Notes under the pieces: generated by a model
What the model was told of the DNA's origin: nothing
Databases searched by the model: none
The model's input: only the letters and a program-made list of their open reading frames with translations
Part shown: one piece after another, positions 3,557-7,311 of the stretch
Layout: each line of letters begins with the position of its first letter
Numbering within the stretch: the first letter of the stretch is position 1
Translations under genes and position numbers: made by a program
Assembly: GCA_900321945.1 (NCBI GenBank)
Contig: ONXY01000202.1
Span: forward strand, 1 to 7,311
Source: an uncultured Eubacteriales bacterium
Lineage (GTDB): Bacteria > Bacillota_A > Clostridia > Christensenellales > Aristaeellaceae
DNA: 7,311 nucleotides
Direction: 5' to 3'

Positions 3557-4972
3557 ATGCGGAAGACGAAAATTATCTGCACCATCGGACCGGCGTGCGA
3601 AAATGAGGAGACTCTGGAAAGCATGTGCGACGCGGGCATGAACGTCGCGCGGCTCAACTTTTCCCACGGAACCCACGAGGAGCATCTGAAGAAGATCGAA
3701 CTGATCCGGAAGGTCCGGGAGAAGAAAAAGCTCCCCATCGCCATCATGCTGGACACCAAGGGGCCGGAATACCGGATCAGGACCTTTCAGGACGGAAAGA
3801 TTACGCTGAAGGACGGGGATCCCTTCATCCTGACCACTGAGGAAACGGAGGGAAATCAGGAGCGGGTTTCCGTGAGTTATCAGCGGCTGACGGAGGAACT
3901 CTTCCCCGGGGACACCGTGCTGATCAACAACGGGCTGGTGATCCTGAAGGTGAAGGAGATCCGGGGGAACGACATTCTCTGTGAAACCGTGGCCGGCGGA
4001 GAGCTGAGCAACCGGAAGAGCATGAACTTCCCCGGGAAGGTACTGAAGCAGGAATACCTGAGCGAACAGGACCGGCAGGACATCCTTTTCGGTATTTCCC
4101 AGGACGTGGATTTCATCGCAGCCAGCTTCGTCAGCTGCCGGGAGGACGTGCAGGCGATCCGGACGCTGCTGGATGAGAACGGCGGAAAGAACATCGATAT
4201 CATCGCCAAGATTGAAAACCGCCGGGGCGTGGAGGAAGTGGAGAAGATCTGCGAAGTGGCCGACGGGATCATGGTGGCCCGCGGCGATCTGGGAGTGGAG
4301 ATTCCCTTCATGGAGGTGCCCGCCGTTCAGAAATACCTGATCAGCCGCTGCCGCCTGCTCGGAAAGCGGGTCATCACCGCCACGGAGATGCTTGAAAGCA
4401 TGATTCATAATCCCCGGCCCACACGGGCGGAGATTTCAGACGTGGCCAACGCCGTGTACGACGGAAGCTCCGCCATCATGCTCAGCGGGGAGACCGCCGC
4501 GGGAAAATACCCCGTTCAGGCGGTGAAGACCATGGCGGAAACAGCGGAATACACCGAGAGCCATATCGACTATTCCGAGTGGTTCCATACGACCAAGTTC
4601 AGAATCCACAACAATCTGGACGCGATTTCCCACGCCACATGCTCCATGGCGGTGGACGTGGACGCCAAGGCCATCGTGGTGAACTCCCTGTCCGGCCGGA
4701 CCGCCAGGATGGTATCCCGTTTCCGCGGTCCGGTGCACATTCTCGGCACCACGACGGACGAGAAGGCATGGCGGAAGCTGAACCTGAGCTGGGCGGTGCT
4801 GCCGGTGCTCAGCGAAGCCTACACGAGCATGGACGTCATGTTCTGGCAGGATATGAAATACGCGAAGGAACTGCTGAACCTGCAGAAGGGGGACAACGTG
4901 GTTCTGACGGGCGGGCAGATCAACGGCGCGCCGGGAAACACGAACACGATCAAGGTGGAGAAGGTACAGTAA
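3557..4972 (+). CDS. pyk: Pyruvate kinase, short form
   Basis: A 471-aa cytosolic enzyme converting phosphoenolpyruvate and ADP to pyruvate and ATP, the last step of glycolysis. Expected motifs are present in order: KTKIICTIGPA (3-13), ARLNFSHG (31-38; Arg32, Asn34, Ser36), LDTKGPE (65-71), IAKIENRRG (216-224; Lys218 for PEP, Glu220 for metal), ARGDLGVEIP (241-250; Asp244 for metal), ATEMLESM (275-282; Thr276) and MLSGETAAGKYP (308-319). Glu71 corresponds to rabbit Glu117, so K+ dependence is predicted. The B domain lies at about 72-168. Length matches E. coli PykF; the extra C-terminal PEP-utiliser domain of Bacillus-type enzymes is absent, and the chain ends in the usual NTNTIKV strand. ATEM for the common ATQM and PEYRIRTF for PEIRTG are variants seen here. 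The start follows the purine-rich SD at 3541-3551. It lies between an exported peptidase and lacZ, an unusual context for a glycolytic gene. Confidence 0.98.
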   Translation: MRKTKIICTIGPACENEETLESMCDAGMNVARLNFSHGTHEEHLKKIELIRKVREKKKLPIAIMLDTKGPEYRIRTFQDGKITLKDGDPFILTTEETEGNQERVSVSYQRLTEELFPGDTVLINNGLVILKVKEIRGNDILCETVAGGELSNRKSMNFPGKVLKQEYLSEQDRQDILFGISQDVDFIAASFVSCREDVQAIRTLLDENGGKNIDIIAKIENRRGVEEVEKICEVADGIMVARGDLGVEIPFMEVPAVQKYLISRCRLLGKRVITATEMLESMIHNPRPTRAEISDVANAVYDGSSAIMLSGETAAGKYPVQAVKTMAETAEYTESHIDYSEWFHTTKFRIHNNLDAISHATCSMAVDVDAKAIVVNSLSGRTARMVSRFRGPVHILGTTTDEKAWRKLNLSWAVLPVLSEAYTSMDVMFWQDMKYAKELLNLQKGDNVVLTGGQINGAPGNTNTIKVEKVQ

Positions 4973-4990
4973 GAAAAGGAGCGTAAACCG

Positions 4991-7311
4991 ATGAGCTTCA
5001 CGTTTGACAGACTTTCGGATCCGGGATATTTCCGGGAAAACCGGCTGGACGCCCATTCCGACCATGTGGCCGCTGACGGGAACGGCGAATCCCTGCGGAT
5101 GAGCCTGAACGGCGCGTGGCGCTTCTTTCATGCCCGGAACGAGACTCAGGTGATTCCCGGGTTCGAAAGGGCGGATTACGACTGCCGGAGCTGGGCGGAG
5201 ATTCCCGTGCCCGCGCATATCCAGATGGAGGGATACGGCCGGCCGCAGTACTGCAACACTCAGTATCCCTGGGACGGAACGGACGGGATCGATATCGGGG
5301 AGGCTCCGGCCTTCTTCAACCCGGTAGCCTGCTATGTGAAGTATTTCACGCTGCCCGCGGCATGGGCCGGAGACAGGGTGATCCTCAGTTTCCAGGGGGC
5401 GGAAAGCTGTACGGCGGTCTGGATGAACGGAGAATATGTCGGTTTCGCCTCCGACAGCTTCACGCCGGACGAGTTCGAGATTACCCCCTTCCTGCGGGCC
5501 GGAGAGAACAAGCTGGCCTGCCGGGTCTACCGCTGGGGAGTGAGCAGCTGGCTGGAGGATCAGGATTTTATGCGCTTCAGCGGCCTTTTCCGGGACGTAT
5601 ATCTGCAGCGGGTTCCGAAAGCCCATCTGACGGATCTGAAGATCCGGACCCTGCTGGATGAGAACTACGCGGACGCCGTGCTGGAGGCGGAACTGAAAAC
5701 CGAGGCTCCCGCCGGAAGCCGGGCGGAGCTGACGCTGACGGACGGAGAGGAAACGATCGCGGGCTGCGCCTTCGGGATCTCGACCGGCACAACCTCAGCG
5801 GCTCTGCCCGTTTCGGCACCGGAAAAATGGAGCGCCGAGAAACCGTATCTTTACGATCTGGACATTGAGATCCGGGACCCGGAGGGGACGGTTCTCGAAC
5901 GCGTCCGCCAGAAGGTGGGTTTCCGCAGGTTCGAGATGAAGGACGGGATCATGCTTCTGAACGGGAAGCGGATCGTTTTCAAGGGCGTGAACCGGCATGA
6001 CTTCTGCGCGGAGACCGGACGGGCCGTCCGGCCGGAAACCGTCCGCCGGGATCTGATCACGATGAAGCGGAACAACGTCAACGCCATCCGGACCAGCCAT
6101 TACCCGAACAGCAGCGTGCTTTACGAGCTGTGCGACGAGCTGGGGCTTTACGTGATCGACGAATGCAACATGGAAACCCACGGCATCTGGGACCGGGTCG
6201 CCCGGGGAGACCTGCGGGTGGACGAAAGCCTGCCGGGGGACCGGGAGGAATATCTGCCCATGATGCTGGACCGCGTCCGCAGCATGGTGGAGCGGGACAG
6301 GAACCATCCCTGCATCCTGATCTGGAGCTGCGGAAACGAAAGCTACACCGGCCGGGTGATTCAGGAGATGAGCGACGAGATGCGCCGGATGGACGAGACG
6401 CGCCTCGTGCACTATGAGGGCGGCGCCCACGACCCGGACAACCGGTATCCGGATACGACGGATATCGAAAGCCAGATGTACACCCCCGCGGCCGGCGTCC
6501 GGAAATGGCTCGCGGAGCATCCGGAGAAACCCTTCATTCTGTGCGAGTACACCCACAGCATGGGCAACTCCAACGGCGCGATGCACTGGTACACGGAGAT
6601 GGCTTACGCGGAACCCCGGTACCAGGGCGGATTCATCTGGGATTTTATCGATCAGAGCATCCGGTACAGAGACCGCTTCGGCCGGACGGCTTACGGCTAC
6701 GGCGGGGACTTCGACGACAGACCCCACGACGGGGATTTCAGCGGGAACGGAATCTGCTTCGGAAACGGGGAGCCCACTCCGAAGATGCAGGAAGTGAAAT
6801 ACAATTACCGGAATATCGAGACGGAGGCCGGTCCGGATGGGATCCTGATCCGCAACCGGCATCTGTTCCGCTCCACGAAGGATTTTGACTGCGTCCTGAT
6901 TCTGGAGCGGGACGGGGAGGAGATCCTGAAAACCCGGATGGAGACGGACGTGGCTCCGCTGGAGGAGAAGAGATACGAACTGCCCTTCGCGAAGCCGGAG
7001 AAGCCGGGGGAATACGCGCTGACCGTTTCCTTCCGGCTGCGGGAGGACACCGCGTGGGCCGCGGCTGGGTATGAGACCGCCTTCGGCCAGGGCGTCTGGT
7101 CCGTAACGGGCGGGAAACGCGAAAAGCCCGCGCCCGGCGCGCTGCGCGTCGTGCGGGGAGACCGGAACCTCGGCGTTTTCGGGGACGGATTCTCAGCGAT
7201 GTATTCCCTGGAGAGGGGCCTGCTGATTTCCTATACGGTCTGTGGCAGGGAGATGCTGAAGACGCCCCCGCGGCCGGTTTTCTGGAGAGCGCCCATCGAT
7301 AACGACCGGGG
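4991..7311 (+). CDS. lacZ: Beta-galactosidase, GH2 family, 3'-truncated by window
   Basis: An intact frame of 773 codons running off the right edge; family members are about 1,000 aa, so some 230-250 residues are missing. The enzyme hydrolyses terminal beta-galactosides such as lactose; no signal peptide is seen, so it acts in the cytoplasm. Domains in order are the jelly-roll sugar-binding domain (about 35-210, with SSWLEDQDFMRFSGLFRDVY), an Ig-like domain (212-308), the TIM barrel (309-605), a second Ig-like domain (to about 712), and the start of the small-chain domain from 717, where RAPIDNDRG is the usual motif. Active-site residues are all there: Asp190, His336 (NRHDF), His370 (SHYPN), Glu395 and His397 (METHG, metal), acid/base Glu450 (CGNES) and nucleophile Glu519 (LCEYTHSMGNS). 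AAGGAG (4976-4981) lies 9 nt before the ATG, and only 18 nt separate it from pyk, so co-transcription is likely. No LacI-type regulator or permease is visible in the window. Confidence 0.97.
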   Translation, partial: MSFTFDRLSDPGYFRENRLDAHSDHVAADGNGESLRMSLNGAWRFFHARNETQVIPGFERADYDCRSWAEIPVPAHIQMEGYGRPQYCNTQYPWDGTDGIDIGEAPAFFNPVACYVKYFTLPAAWAGDRVILSFQGAESCTAVWMNGEYVGFASDSFTPDEFEITPFLRAGENKLACRVYRWGVSSWLEDQDFMRFSGLFRDVYLQRVPKAHLTDLKIRTLLDENYADAVLEAELKTEAPAGSRAELTLTDGEETIAGCAFGISTGTTSAALPVSAPEKWSAEKPYLYDLDIEIRDPEGTVLERVRQKVGFRRFEMKDGIMLLNGKRIVFKGVNRHDFCAETGRAVRPETVRRDLITMKRNNVNAIRTSHYPNSSVLYELCDELGLYVIDECNMETHGIWDRVARGDLRVDESLPGDREEYLPMMLDRVRSMVERDRNHPCILIWSCGNESYTGRVIQEMSDEMRRMDETRLVHYEGGAHDPDNRYPDTTDIESQMYTPAAGVRKWLAEHPEKPFILCEYTHSMGNSNGAMHWYTEMAYAEPRYQGGFIWDFIDQSIRYRDRFGRTAYGYGGDFDDRPHDGDFSGNGICFGNGEPTPKMQEVKYNYRNIETEAGPDGILIRNRHLFRSTKDFDCVLILERDGEEILKTRMETDVAPLEEKRYELPFAKPEKPGEYALTVSFRLREDTAWAAAGYETAFGQGVWSVTGGKREKPAPGALRVVRGDRNLGVFGDGFSAMYSLERGLLISYTVCGREMLKTPPRPVFWRAPIDNDR

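Noticed and set aside
4436..5626. Minus-strand open frame of 396 codons across the pyk-lacZ junction
   Set aside because: It is the mirror of third-position GC bias in two certain genes; no SD and no recognisable motif.
5795..6862. Minus-strand open frame of 355 codons inside lacZ
   Set aside because: Antisense shadow of the LacZ catalytic domain, which is fully conserved on the plus strand.

Overview
The window looks like chromosomal DNA of a GC-rich, Gram-positive-type anaerobe, most likely a gut or rumen member of the Clostridia. This is inferred from purine-rich ribosome binding sites before nearly every gene, sigma-A-type promoters with 17-bp spacers, a short-form pyruvate kinase, a clostridial-style LacZ, and small secreted proteins with cleavable signal peptides. 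No rRNA, tRNA, CRISPR array, transposase or phage structural gene is visible, and I cannot name the species.

Layout. Left part, minus strand: at the very edge are the first 14 codons of a GTG-initiated gene that looks like a glycoside hydrolase of the GH43 type, with its own promoter and SD. Upstream of it, same strand, is a 152-aa secreted DUF4430-type protein ending in a clear intrinsic terminator. A 393-nt divergent intergenic region follows, carrying a candidate minus-strand promoter with a long hairpin-rich leader, and a near-consensus plus-strand promoter overlaid by inverted repeats.

Middle, plus strand: a three-gene unit runs from that promoter to a strong terminator at 2275-2307. 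It contains a self-cleaving XRE/S24 (LexA/CI-like) repressor, a translationally coupled 86-aa protein of unknown family, and a 34-aa peptide with one C-terminal membrane helix. This is the part most likely to hold something undescribed: a proteolytic switch controlling two small orphan proteins, one of them a membrane peptide.

Right part, plus strand: a second promoter starts a probable operon of an exported cysteine-peptidase-like (C39-like) protein, pyruvate kinase (pyk), and a GH2 beta-galactosidase (lacZ) that runs off the right edge. The pyk-lacZ gap is 18 nt and no terminator is seen between any of the three. Taken together, a probable glycosidase on the left and lacZ plus pyk on the right suggest a carbohydrate-use neighbourhood in which sugar release and the last ATP-yielding step of glycolysis are co-expressed. 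The repressor unit sits between the two halves as a separate transcription unit.
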